This document shows positions 35,987-44,216 of a stretch of DNA of 64,000 bases, piece after piece. The notes beneath the pieces were generated by a model. The model ran no database searches. It was not told where the DNA came from and saw only the letters and a list, made by a program, of their open reading frames with translations. Positions within the stretch are counted from its first letter, which is position 1, and every line of letters starts with the position of its first letter. Origin of the DNA: Anaerohabitans sp964387285 (lineage in GTDB: Bacteria > Zhuqueibacterota > Zhuqueibacteria > Residuimicrobiales > Residuimicrobiaceae); contig CAYLWO010000018.1 in assembly GCA_964387285.1 (NCBI GenBank), positions 19,305 to 83,304 of the forward strand, in the 5' to 3' direction. The translations under genes were made by a program, and so were the position numbers.

Positions 35987-36532
35987 TTATTCAACAACCT
36001 GAACGGCATCACGAAGGAACATGTTAATGCCTTTCCAGCCGGAATACTCGGTAGAACGAATGGAATAGGTTCCTGGCCGGTCGAATTGCCAGAGGATATC
36101 GTTCACGTGCCCAGGCAGGACCTGCATCTGAAAGAGCATCGAGTTGTCCGGTCTGAACAAACCAAATCCGTAGGTCAGATCGCTGGAAGTAACCGTAAAG
36201 CGCACTTTTTCTCCTTTCCGGATCATCAACTTTTCAGACGGGAGTTTGAATTCATGATTAGCGACGCTAATGCTGAATTCTCTATCCGCTCTGATCTCGG
36301 CGCGATGCAAATCCATGGATTTCCAGGGGATGGTTTCGTGGGTAATGATGTGCAACGAAACGCCGATTACCACCAGCAGCCCTACAAAAGCGTAAAATAC
36401 AGCCGGTTTGATTACAGCCTTGCCAACCTTGGTTACATTCATGGCAAACCAGGCCATCAAAGCCATAACCGTCAATACATAGCAGGTATAGGCAATCGTC
36501 TGCCCTGCCAATACAGTGGTTGTGTCGACCAT
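35987..36532 (-). CDS. Heme-copper oxidase subunit II without CuA ligands
   Basis: 181 residues: two membrane helices (about 12-30 and 42-62) and a cupredoxin domain (about 85-180). The fold is recognisable from KGEKVRFTVTSSD and LPGHVNDILWQFDRPGTYSI, but the CuA ligands are replaced. The DxxHSF His is Tyr (DLTYGF), and the C-x-E-x-C-x3-H-x2-M loop reads STEYSGWKGINM. Both cysteines are Ser (160 and 164) and the His is Gly168; only the Glu and Met remain. A dinuclear copper centre is therefore not possible. This fits an enzyme taking electrons from a quinol rather than from cytochrome c. It is encoded directly upstream of the catalytic subunit. Confidence 0.8.
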   Translation of the reverse strand: MVDTTTVLAGQTIAYTCYVLTVMALMAWFAMNVTKVGKAVIKPAVFYAFVGLLVVIGVSLHIITHETIPWKSMDLHRAEIRADREFSISVANHEFKLPSEKLMIRKGEKVRFTVTSSDLTYGFGLFRPDNSMLFQMQVLPGHVNDILWQFDRPGTYSIRSTEYSGWKGINMFLRDAVQVVE

Positions 36533-36694
36533 AAGCCCACCTATTTAAAGAGTGAAAAAATGAATTGATTTCATAACCGAAAAAATTGCGCAAATTTCAA
36601 CAAGGAATCAAGGTTAATTAGAGGAAAATGCGGGTGGTGTCTGAAAATGCTTTTCTACTTTGATAATCAGTCGAAATCCTGAGTTTAACAAAGC

Positions 36695-37774
36695 TCATTG
36701 CTTATAAAATCGCTGAATTACATTTTTAGCCTCATTACGTAAATCCTCATAAGTCGGTTTTTTATTTTGTAATTCTTTCAGTGGACCGATCGCACGCCGG
36801 TCGCCAATTTCGCCCAGCGCTCGGACGGCATCAATCTGCACCCACAGCACACTGGCTCCCAATAAAGCGATGAGCGGCAATACTGCGCGCCGATCTTTTA
36901 GCTTTCCCAGGGCTTCGGCAGCTTCTCTCCTTACCCTTTCGTCAGGATCACGCAACGAATTTATCAAAGGCTCCACCGCCAATGAATCGGCCGTTTCTCC
37001 GAGTACTCTTGCTACTGTACTTCTGATCTGACGATCCTTGTCTTTTAAAAAGCCAATTAAAATCTCACGCTGGTCATCACGGTTAATTTTCCTGGCCGCA
37101 TATTGCCCGATCACCTGTATCGCTTCAGTCCGAATTGAAATTTCCGGGTCGTAAAGCGCGGCGTGTATCGCCGTATACTCTCTGGTATTATCTATTTTTC
37201 CAAGTGCCTTTACAGCAGCAGATCGAACTTGAGTTGTACCGAACCTGGTCTTGATAATACTTGTGTCATTGATTACCTTAATGAGAGCCTCTATCACCCG
37301 GGGTTCGTTGTGCTCTGCCAGCGCAGCGGCGGCAGATGCACGGACTTTATAGCTTTCATCTTTGTTTAATGCATCTATCAGCGGTTTCACCGCTCGTCGA
37401 TCTTTTAACTTTCCTAGATAAAAAGCGGCATTACATCTGGAACCCTCACCGTAGCGCCTTAATGACTTAAACAAGACATCTATTTTTTCCGGACCGACTT
37501 TACTTAAATCAGGCATTTTCGTCCAGTGCGGATCTTGTGGCGGTGGATCCGGTCCAAAAATTTTATACAAAGCGCTTACAGCAAAGACAACCACGGCAAC
37601 AACCACAAAGATGACAAGTACGCCGCCCAGTATTTTTTCAAAAATGGTTGGCTCTTTTTCTCTCGTCCTGGTATCCAGCCAAAGAAAGCTACCGCACTTG
37701 GGGCATTTGCCCTTGACACCGGACATAATTGCACCGCGATTCGAGCAGCGGTATAGTTCATGCGTGGTACTCAT
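36695..37774 (-). CDS. Membrane-anchored HEAT-repeat protein with N-terminal CxxC motif
   Basis: 359 residues. The N-terminus has CSNRG and CPKCGSFLW, a zinc-ribbon-like pair. One membrane helix follows (about 45-70), then at least six HEAT/PBS-lyase-type repeats (about 100-355; e.g. DRRAVKPLIDALNKDESYKVRASAAAALAEH, DPDERVRREAAEALGKLKDRRAV, GDRRAIGPLKELQ). HEAT arrays are protein-interaction scaffolds. Here the domain would face the side opposite the ribbon. There is no specific partner in the neighbourhood; it may be a single-gene unit. Confidence 0.82.
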   Translation of the reverse strand: MSTTHELYRCSNRGAIMSGVKGKCPKCGSFLWLDTRTREKEPTIFEKILGGVLVIFVVVAVVVFAVSALYKIFGPDPPPQDPHWTKMPDLSKVGPEKIDVLFKSLRRYGEGSRCNAAFYLGKLKDRRAVKPLIDALNKDESYKVRASAAAALAEHNEPRVIEALIKVINDTSIIKTRFGTTQVRSAAVKALGKIDNTREYTAIHAALYDPEISIRTEAIQVIGQYAARKINRDDQREILIGFLKDKDRQIRSTVARVLGETADSLAVEPLINSLRDPDERVRREAAEALGKLKDRRAVLPLIALLGASVLWVQIDAVRALGEIGDRRAIGPLKELQNKKPTYEDLRNEAKNVIQRFYKQ

Positions 37775-37850
37775 GGTACACCTCCTTGCTGAAACCCTAG
37801 TAATACTCTGTCATCAATAATTAAGGTTCAGTCGTTATCGAAGTGCCCAG

Positions 37851-39353
37851 TCATTCAAACAGCTTCTTGGCCTGTCCGGCTATCTCTACCAATCGCCAGT
37901 AAGGAGGCGGATACCCGCGCTCCTGTTCAAATCGTTTCGCCTCTTCAAAAACCCTGACTTTGATGGCTGCATGCCGGCGCGTGTACCATTGGTTGCGCAA
38001 TCCGGCCGTTGCGCTCATTCCTTCGGGAACCGGGCCGATCTTGCCGAAACAATTCAAAACAAAACTGTACGCTTTGATCACACGAGCAATCGGCAAAAAC
38101 CAGTGATCATAACGCAAAGGTTCACCAAGATTGGCGCCGTCCAGCATAACTTCTGTCACGGCATTATCCATATGATCTTTGCGCAACGTTTCCAGATCAC
38201 GCCACTCTGCTACAATCTGTAATTGCGGATCGTACTCCAGATCAGATGGTTCTTGCGTTATGAAATGCCGAACGCCAAATCCGGCCAGCCAGCGACGCAG
38301 ACCGGAGGAGGATATCTGCGACAGGCTCATCCATAAATTGACGCCATGGCTTCGATAAGCATAAGAAGCGACCTCAGAGCAAAACAGCTTGCTTGTATCG
38401 CCAAAGTCCATGGTGAAATCATAGGGGATATGCTCTCGTTGCGCCCGGGTTAACGCACGTTCAGCCGCCTGATGCGGCAAAAGCGGATTTGCCATCACCT
38501 GCGGCAGGTCGGCGCGCAAGCGCAAAACCATGACCCGTAGCTTGACATCACGCAGGTAATCTTCCAAAGTTGAAATCGTAATGCCCCGTTCTATATGAGA
38601 CTCGATTATGCTGGCCAGATGCGTTTTAGGATGTACATAAACCAATGCAATGTGCGAAAAATTACCGGCGAAATCATTGCCGCGCGCTATCAAAGCGGAT
38701 GTGGCTGCGCCGCCCCGAGATAGCAAAATATCACCGCTATGAATTTTAACGCCAAGGATGCTTGCCCAGGGCGTACGCGACGGCTCCTCCCTGCCCAGAG
38801 CCAAAGCAGGCAAAGAGTCTTGTCTAGGCGCTTGCAAAAGCACCTCTTCGACCGCAGCCCTGCCGCCATAAAGCAGGCGGTACAGTCTCGTGCGCGTTTG
38901 TAATTCAGTCAGATCCCAATGCAAAGATTGCCGTTTCACCTGCAAACGAATCTCGGCGACCAGATTGCTGAATGCCGCTAACTGAGAAGGACAGGCGGCG
39001 ATACAGGGCGCCAATTGAAATATCAATATTTCAACATCGTGGAGAACCGGATCATCCGCAGCCACCAGGCCATCGGTGAGATATTGCAGATTCTTTTTTA
39101 ACCGAACCAGGCACGCGTCGATCTTTTGTTGCGTTTGCATACAGCCCTGGCTGCGGTTAGCCAAAAATTCGCTTTCCAATTTATGCCAAAAAGCATCCTG
39201 CTTCCAGGCAAATGCTTCGCTGAGCACGGGTTTGTTCACAGCCGTTTCGATCGGCGCAGCAGATTCAGGAATGAGCAGCAAACAATAACCAACAAGCAAT
39301 GCGGCCAGGGTGAACAGGATAACTGTTAATTTTTTATTCCGCGATCGAGACAT
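37851..39353 (-). CDS. YiiX-like permuted papain-fold amidase
   Basis: 500 residues from the ATG at 39353 (MSRSRNKKLTVILFTLAALL, a membrane anchor or signal), which overlaps the end of the upstream gene by 20 bp. Residues about 205-340 contain the circularly permuted NlpC/P60 pattern of the YaeF/YiiX family: SGDILLSRGG, FSHIALVYV (His), IIESHIERG and FGDTSKLFCSEVASYAYRSHG (Cys in FCSE). The flanking 180-residue N- and 130-residue C-terminal parts are helical and not recognised. The family is thought to hydrolyse amide or ester bonds in lipids or peptidoglycan. Probable envelope hydrolase; the substrate is unknown. Confidence 0.78.
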   Translation of the reverse strand: MSRSRNKKLTVILFTLAALLVGYCLLLIPESAAPIETAVNKPVLSEAFAWKQDAFWHKLESEFLANRSQGCMQTQQKIDACLVRLKKNLQYLTDGLVAADDPVLHDVEILIFQLAPCIAACPSQLAAFSNLVAEIRLQVKRQSLHWDLTELQTRTRLYRLLYGGRAAVEEVLLQAPRQDSLPALALGREEPSRTPWASILGVKIHSGDILLSRGGAATSALIARGNDFAGNFSHIALVYVHPKTHLASIIESHIERGITISTLEDYLRDVKLRVMVLRLRADLPQVMANPLLPHQAAERALTRAQREHIPYDFTMDFGDTSKLFCSEVASYAYRSHGVNLWMSLSQISSSGLRRWLAGFGVRHFITQEPSDLEYDPQLQIVAEWRDLETLRKDHMDNAVTEVMLDGANLGEPLRYDHWFLPIARVIKAYSFVLNCFGKIGPVPEGMSATAGLRNQWYTRRHAAIKVRVFEEAKRFEQERGYPPPYWRLVEIAGQAKKLFE

Positions 39354-40257
39354 TGAGAGTATTCCCATACGGAAGATTGATATACAGCTCGCCCAACTGC
39401 GATAGTTCGCCTGCATTCATGGTGAACAAATAGGTGTAGTGATTGTCCGGGAATGTGCCCCGACCGTAGAACCAGGCATAGCGAAATACATCCTGGCGAT
39501 TTTCACAAACGGCCACCATTTCCTGCATCTGGCTAGCCTGCTTGCTGTAGGAATTGATTTGTGCATTCCAGTTGGCCATCTCGGTTATCCATATCTGTTT
39601 ATTATATTTTTTCAGCCGATCCAATTGCGCACTGAGGCCGTAATCATACCAGTGAAACGCCAAATAGTCGATGCGGGGTTCTTGACCGCTGTTTGCCGCT
39701 TTATAGGCATTGAAAAAGGCATCCAGCCAGACCACCGGATCCGAATAATTGGTCATGGTTCCCCAGGTAATAGCCGGGCCTACCAATGCAATGGCTCTGC
39801 CGGCAGCGGCCAAGTCGCTGATCACCTGTTCATATCGCAGCCAATCGCCGGCTGCCTGTTCCGGAGTGCGGTTGGCCTGGTCTTTCAGATTGGGCTCGTT
39901 CATCACCAATAAATATTTTATCTCTGCATGAGCGAGAATGAAATTCTTCACCTTTTGCAGATCAGCCGCACTGGTATTGCCGCCCCAGAGCATGGGAATG
40001 AAATCCATCCCAAAAGTCCGGTAATAGTTGCCCGGCACTTGTGTGTTCGGCGTCGGCGCCCAGTTATACCACCAGCTGACGCCTTTGGCCAGGGCATTAA
40101 AATCAGCCGGCAGGACCAGATCAAAGGCAATGCCTCGTTTCGGGCTTTTGCTTGCCGCCGGCGTATTTTGCTCATTGTCGGTCGGCGATTTTTGCCTGCA
40201 ACTGCTCCATGACAAAACAAAAAAAAGCAGCAGCAAAAAAATTTTGCAGCCGGGCAT
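39334..40257 (-). CDS. GH128-like (Glyco_hydro_cc) lipoprotein
   Basis: 307 residues. The N-terminus MPGCKIFLLLLFFVLSWSSC is a lipoprotein signal. The body is a TIM-barrel glycosidase of the Glyco_hydro_cc/GH128 type: WWYNWAP near residue 62, KYLLVMNEPNLKDQ with the general acid Glu, YLAFHWYD, and QIWITEMANWN with the candidate nucleophile Glu, then YAWFYGRG. GH128 enzymes cut beta-1,3-glucans. The length (about 270 residues mature) fits the family. The gene overlaps the downstream amidase start by 20 bp, indicating coupled translation, so the two may work together on envelope or imported glycans. Confidence 0.85.
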   Translation of the reverse strand: MPGCKIFLLLLFFVLSWSSCRQKSPTDNEQNTPAASKSPKRGIAFDLVLPADFNALAKGVSWWYNWAPTPNTQVPGNYYRTFGMDFIPMLWGGNTSAADLQKVKNFILAHAEIKYLLVMNEPNLKDQANRTPEQAAGDWLRYEQVISDLAAAGRAIALVGPAITWGTMTNYSDPVVWLDAFFNAYKAANSGQEPRIDYLAFHWYDYGLSAQLDRLKKYNKQIWITEMANWNAQINSYSKQASQMQEMVAVCENRQDVFRYAWFYGRGTFPDNHYTYLFTMNAGELSQLGELYINLPYGNTLNVSIAE

Positions 40258-40485
40258 TCATTGCCTCCCCATCTTGATCTTTATTTTGTTCAATATAATG
40301 ATTTTTGTACAAAAATTTACATATATTTCGTGAAAAAAACCGAATTGCCGTTCTTCAGGACAAAGCTATCAACAACTTTCAATGTACGCTTTCTTCTTGA
40401 TTTTAGATCACAGGATGGCTATTTTTCCCCATTAGTTGAATACCAGCGAATGCGACCACGCCCTTATATAACCTCGTGAGGCGTC

Positions 40486-42627
40486 ATGAATCGAAAATCT
40501 CTTTTATCCAACGTTACCCGTCGGGATGCACTGAAGATCAGCTGCGGTGCGATGCTCTCATCGTCGACCATGATATTCCCATCCCTGCCTGAGGTACAAG
40601 GAAATCCCAATAAGAAAACTATAGATGCCAAAACTTTCCCGTTCTTGATAATTCGCTTGCATCCGCGACATCATCGCGATCCCATGATGCTAGCAGAAAT
40701 GCTGCAACTAATGCAAAGCAAACCAGGCCTATGCAATGAAGTATGGTTCTGTACCGAAATGGGTTTTCCCCCTATTGAACAACATCGCGAATCTGCCGAC
40801 TTGATGGCAAAGGCGGCAGACGAGATCCGCAAGCTGTCCATAGCACCGGGTCTGCAAATTGCCAACACCATCGGCCATGGCGGAACATATACCTACCCTG
40901 TAATGGCTGCCGGCAAACAGCGACTCGTCGGGCATGACGGCGCTCTGGCGCCGAGCTGTAATTGCCCGCGCGACAAAGAATTTTTAGAATATCAGCGACA
41001 GCTTGCGGATATTTATGCATCAGCCATAAAACCCAGTTCCATATGGATCGACGATGATTTGCGCATGAACGCTCATCCGCCTGTGCAATACGGTTGTTTT
41101 TGCGATCACTGTCTCGCAGACTTTGCACTTTTTCAGGGACGACCCTGGACGCGCGAAGAACTGGTCACTGAACTGGTCCAGTCGAATCACTATCGCCAAC
41201 TAGCGCTGGATTGGGTGCAATTTTGCATGTCAAGCCTGGCTGATATCGCCACAGTCATCTCGGCAGCAGCAACGAAAAGAGCACCGGCTTGCAGAATGGG
41301 CCTGCAACAATGTTCGCTGGACTGGAACAGTTATTATGGTCCGGATCTGAAGCAAATATTTGACGCCATGGAAAAAGCGAGCGGGAAAAAACCTGGCAGC
41401 AGATTGGGACATGGCTATTATACGGATCATGAACCACGCGCCGTTCTCATAAAGAGTTTGGGCATTGCCAGACAGGTGGAGCGCGCCGGCAACGCCGTCG
41501 AACAGATATGTCCCGAGGTCGAGAATACCAATCACACCGCCATGGGCAAGAGCGCGCGCGGAACTGCTATTGAATCAACGCTGCATCTGGCCATGGGTTG
41601 CAACTCACTCTCTTATGCACTCTGGAATGATGCCCATCTCGAAGGACCCGAATGGATGGAGCTTTTTCTGGAAAAATTTGCATCGTGGCATCCTCTCTGG
41701 CAGTTGATGGTCGAGTACAACGCCAACAGTGCTCTTGGCGGCCTGGATATCACTTTCGGCGCACATCACACAGCCAGACCGATCGATAAGCAGGATAAGC
41801 CCTGGGAGAGTTGGAAGGTACATTCCGACAAAGCCATGCAACTTGCCGCTTTAGGCCTTCCCTTATGCCCTGATAGTCCGCTGGCGTGCGCTTCCCTTTT
41901 AACCGCAGAAGCTGCCGATGGTTTGACGAACACAGAATTGCAGCAACTTTTTTCCACCGGCGTGCTGCTTGACGGTGCGGCAATAGCCCATCTTCAGAAA
42001 AAAAATCCGGGATTTGATGTAGGCGTCAGCGGCGAATGGATCAAGAATTCCGGCGCCTGTGAGGTGCTTACGGGCGATCCGCTCAACGGCATCTTTAAAG
42101 AGGTGCGCTGGAGTCAATTTGAAGACGCTTTTTTCAAGTTGCATTTCAGCGCCGGCAAACAGCGCACGCTTGGCGAAATGCACACGTTAGCCCCAAAAGA
42201 CGAAATACTGGGATGCGCAACGGCTATTTATGAAAATGAGCTTGGTGGACGCGTTGGCGTTCTTGGTTACAACGGTTTTCAAAACATCGTTTCCACGGCA
42301 AAACGAATACAGCTGTTGAAAATGGCGGACTGGGTGGCTCATGGCAAGCTGCCCGCCATACTCGAAACCAGCGCTCAGGTTGCGGTATTTCCGCGCCTGG
42401 ATAAAAACACCGGCGCGCTTAACTGTGTTACGCTCTTGAATGTGAGCATTGGCGAAACGCAAACACTATCGCTTCGCCTTCGTCATGCAAAATCAGATGC
42501 CGTAATCATGTACTCGGCAGAAGGAGCCTGGAAAACTAACCTGAAAACATATAGAGAATCTTCAGACCTGTTGGTGACGGTGCCTCCCCTCTCTCCCTGG
42601 GGAATCGTATTTCTATCGTTAGCATGA
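40486..42627 (+). CDS. Tat-exported putative glycoside hydrolase (TIM barrel)
   Basis: 713 residues. MNRKSLLSNVTRRDALKISCG carries a twin-arginine signal (TRRDALK), so export is in folded form, probably with a metal or cofactor. The start has GTGAGG 4 bp upstream. Residues about 50-420 look like a barrel of the GH42/GH-A type: FLIIRLHPRHHRDP, SIWIDDDLRMN, the Cys-rich GCFCDHCLADF as in GH42-like enzymes, and a region with SYALWNDAHLEGPEW. A beta-galactosidase-trimerisation-like segment and beta domain follow. No exact family can be named and catalytic Glu residues were not assigned. It is followed by a sialidase-like gene in the same direction. Confidence 0.6.
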   Translation: MNRKSLLSNVTRRDALKISCGAMLSSSTMIFPSLPEVQGNPNKKTIDAKTFPFLIIRLHPRHHRDPMMLAEMLQLMQSKPGLCNEVWFCTEMGFPPIEQHRESADLMAKAADEIRKLSIAPGLQIANTIGHGGTYTYPVMAAGKQRLVGHDGALAPSCNCPRDKEFLEYQRQLADIYASAIKPSSIWIDDDLRMNAHPPVQYGCFCDHCLADFALFQGRPWTREELVTELVQSNHYRQLALDWVQFCMSSLADIATVISAAATKRAPACRMGLQQCSLDWNSYYGPDLKQIFDAMEKASGKKPGSRLGHGYYTDHEPRAVLIKSLGIARQVERAGNAVEQICPEVENTNHTAMGKSARGTAIESTLHLAMGCNSLSYALWNDAHLEGPEWMELFLEKFASWHPLWQLMVEYNANSALGGLDITFGAHHTARPIDKQDKPWESWKVHSDKAMQLAALGLPLCPDSPLACASLLTAEAADGLTNTELQQLFSTGVLLDGAAIAHLQKKNPGFDVGVSGEWIKNSGACEVLTGDPLNGIFKEVRWSQFEDAFFKLHFSAGKQRTLGEMHTLAPKDEILGCATAIYENELGGRVGVLGYNGFQNIVSTAKRIQLLKMADWVAHGKLPAILETSAQVAVFPRLDKNTGALNCVTLLNVSIGETQTLSLRLRHAKSDAVIMYSAEGAWKTNLKTYRESSDLLVTVPPLSPWGIVFLSLA

Positions 42628-42715
42628 GAATAATCAATTAGCAGAAAACACAAAATTTCGGTGTTCGCTTATTGCTGATTCATATTCAGGCAAACAAAAT
42701 TTTACGGAGAATGGC

Positions 42716-43906
42716 ATGAAATTTAAAAAACGAACAATGGCCACACTGCTCTGCCTGCTCAGTTGTGAAATTTATGCGCAAGCAGCGGTACAAAAAGAGA
42801 TGCATGGCGCACCCATACAGCAAAAACGCGCACAGTTGCTATGGACCAAAGCGCTGTGCAAGGAACCCGGACGTTATATCGGTTGGCCATCGGTGTGTTT
42901 GCGCAGAAACGGCGAACTCGTTGCCGTTTTTTCCGGCGATCGCGACGAGCATGTGTGTCCCTGGGGTAAAGTGCAGATGATTAAAAGCACAGATTGGGGC
43001 GAAACCTGGACCGCTCCGGTTTCCATATGCAACACACCGCTGGATGACCGCGACGCCGGCATCCTCGAATTGCCCAACGGCGATCTGTTGGTAACATGGT
43101 TTACATCTGTTGCCTATACACAGTCCATTCAGAATCGCGACAAACTGACGCCCGGATCGCCGCAATTTTACTGGGCCTTGCACGATGAAAAAATTCCTGC
43201 AGAGNNNNNNNNNNNNNNNNNNNNNNNNNNNNNNNNNNNNNNNNNNNNNNNNNNNNNNNNNNNNNNNNNNNNNNNNNNNNNNNNNNNNNNNNNNNNNNNN
43301 NNNNGTCGTTATTGGAGCGGCGATGGCGCCGCATCGGTCACAGGTGCAGGAAAACATATTGTTTCAGTAGAAGAGTCGCGTGACCATGGACGCTCCTGGC
43401 AACACGTCGTCGATCTATTGCCCACGCCTCCAGATCGCATCGAACAATTCCATGAGCCCTTTGCCGTTGAAACCAATGACGGCCGTATCGTGGCGCAATT
43501 TCGTTTTCATGCTGACCCGGCGCCTGGAGCCAAACGTCGCGATGAGTCCAATTGTCTGTTGCGCCAGGCAGAGAGCTCTGACGGCGGTAGAACCTGGACG
43601 GCCATGACTCCGACTGTTATCCAGGGTTATCCGCCTCACCTGATTCGATTAAAGAGTGGAAAAATACTCACCGTGTATGGCCGACGCATGCCGGCATTTG
43701 GCGAATATGCCTGCCTCAGTGACGATCAGGGCCGCACCTGGGATATTGCCAACGAAATCAAACTGGCCGGCCATTACAACGGCGACCTGGGCTATCCGGC
43801 CTCTGTAGAGTTGCCGAATGGCGATATTCTGACAGTCTACTATCAGGCTGAAAAAGAGGGAGAAAAGACCTGTTTAATGGGAACGCGATGGCGTGTGCGG
43901 GAGTAA
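42716..43906 (+). CDS. Sialidase/BNR-repeat protein (interrupted by scaffold gap)
   Basis: About 396 codons including the 100-N gap at 43205-43304; the frame is consistent on both sides if the gap really is 100 bp, which may be chance. The signal peptide MKFKKRTMATLLCLLSCEIYAQ is followed by a six-bladed propeller with Asp boxes KSTDWGETW, ESRDHGRSW, ESSDGGRTW and LSDDQGRTW, the mark of GH33 sialidases and related exo-glycosidases. An Arg-rich 'FRFHADP' and 'GYPPHLIRLKSGKIL' fit the sialidase-like fold. The catalytic Tyr/Glu and Arg triad could not be confirmed because of the gap. It ends immediately before a mobile inverted-repeat element. Confidence 0.75.
   Translation: MKFKKRTMATLLCLLSCEIYAQAAVQKEMHGAPIQQKRAQLLWTKALCKEPGRYIGWPSVCLRRNGELVAVFSGDRDEHVCPWGKVQMIKSTDWGETWTAPVSICNTPLDDRDAGILELPNGDLLVTWFTSVAYTQSIQNRDKLTPGSPQFYWALHDEKIPAEXXXXXXXXXXXXXXXXXXXXXXXXXXXXXXXXXXRYWSGDGAASVTGAGKHIVSVEESRDHGRSWQHVVDLLPTPPDRIEQFHEPFAVETNDGRIVAQFRFHADPAPGAKRRDESNCLLRQAESSDGGRTWTAMTPTVIQGYPPHLIRLKSGKILTVYGRRMPAFGEYACLSDDQGRTWDIANEIKLAGHYNGDLGYPASVELPNGDILTVYYQAEKEGEKTCLMGTRWRVRE
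43205..43304. other. Scaffold gap (100 N) inside the sialidase-like gene
   Basis: Exactly 100 undetermined bases. The true length is unknown. The reading frame is preserved across the filler, but that has a one-in-three chance of being accidental. Confidence 0.97.
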
Positions 43907-43908
43907 CT

Positions 43909-44043
43909 GGGTCGGACCAGGACAACCATTTGATATTTAAGAAATAAAAAACCGTAATCCATTTTGGGGGGAGATCATGCTTATAGTCGGATTAATCAAT
44001 TGCTTATCTTTATATTTTTTAAATTGTTGTCTTGGTCCGACCC
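43909..44043. mobile_element. MITE-like inverted-repeat element, copy 1
   Basis: A 135-bp element with terminal inverted repeats: left GGGTCGGACCAGGACAAC, and the right end is the reverse complement of GGGTCGGACCAAGACAAC (one mismatch). GGTCGGACC is itself a small hairpin. The interior is AT-rich, with a central G-run and the sequence AGATCATG. A similar copy (roughly 80% identity by eye, full length) lies at 58998-59131, and both are followed by the same CGAAAACG. No transposase gene is present, so it must be mobilised in trans. It begins just after the stop codon of the sialidase-like gene. Confidence 0.8.
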
Positions 44044-44211
44044 CGAAAACGTAGCATCCTTGCAGATTACATTGTCGAGCCGCTTAGTATAGGGCCGTTA
44101 CCAGCCTCATACCGACTCCTCGCTACGTGGCGTCAGAGTGTTACCACGTTCGGAACCTCGTCGGGTTTCGCTTTCCCGACTCACCCGAATAGAAAAGGAA
44201 CAGTTTACCTT
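44044..44211 (-). ncRNA. Structured non-coding segment (possible relic of a group II intron or other structured RNA)
   Basis: Read on the minus strand, this stretch starts at GTGCCAAGGTAAACTG, directly after the stop codon of the 1335-residue protein. It folds into consecutive hairpins: GTCGGG-(AAAGCGAAA)-CCCGAC, ACGTGG-(13 nt)-CCACGT, and an imperfect GTATGAGGC/GGCCCTATAC stem. No open reading frame is credible. The spaced stems and GNRA-like/GGTAAC loops recall domain I of group II introns, but no intron-encoded protein or domain V is seen, and the far end runs into the inverted-repeat element. The identification is tentative; it could also be a different structured RNA or a coincidental palindrome cluster. 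Confidence 0.3.
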
Positions 44212-44216
44212 GGCAC

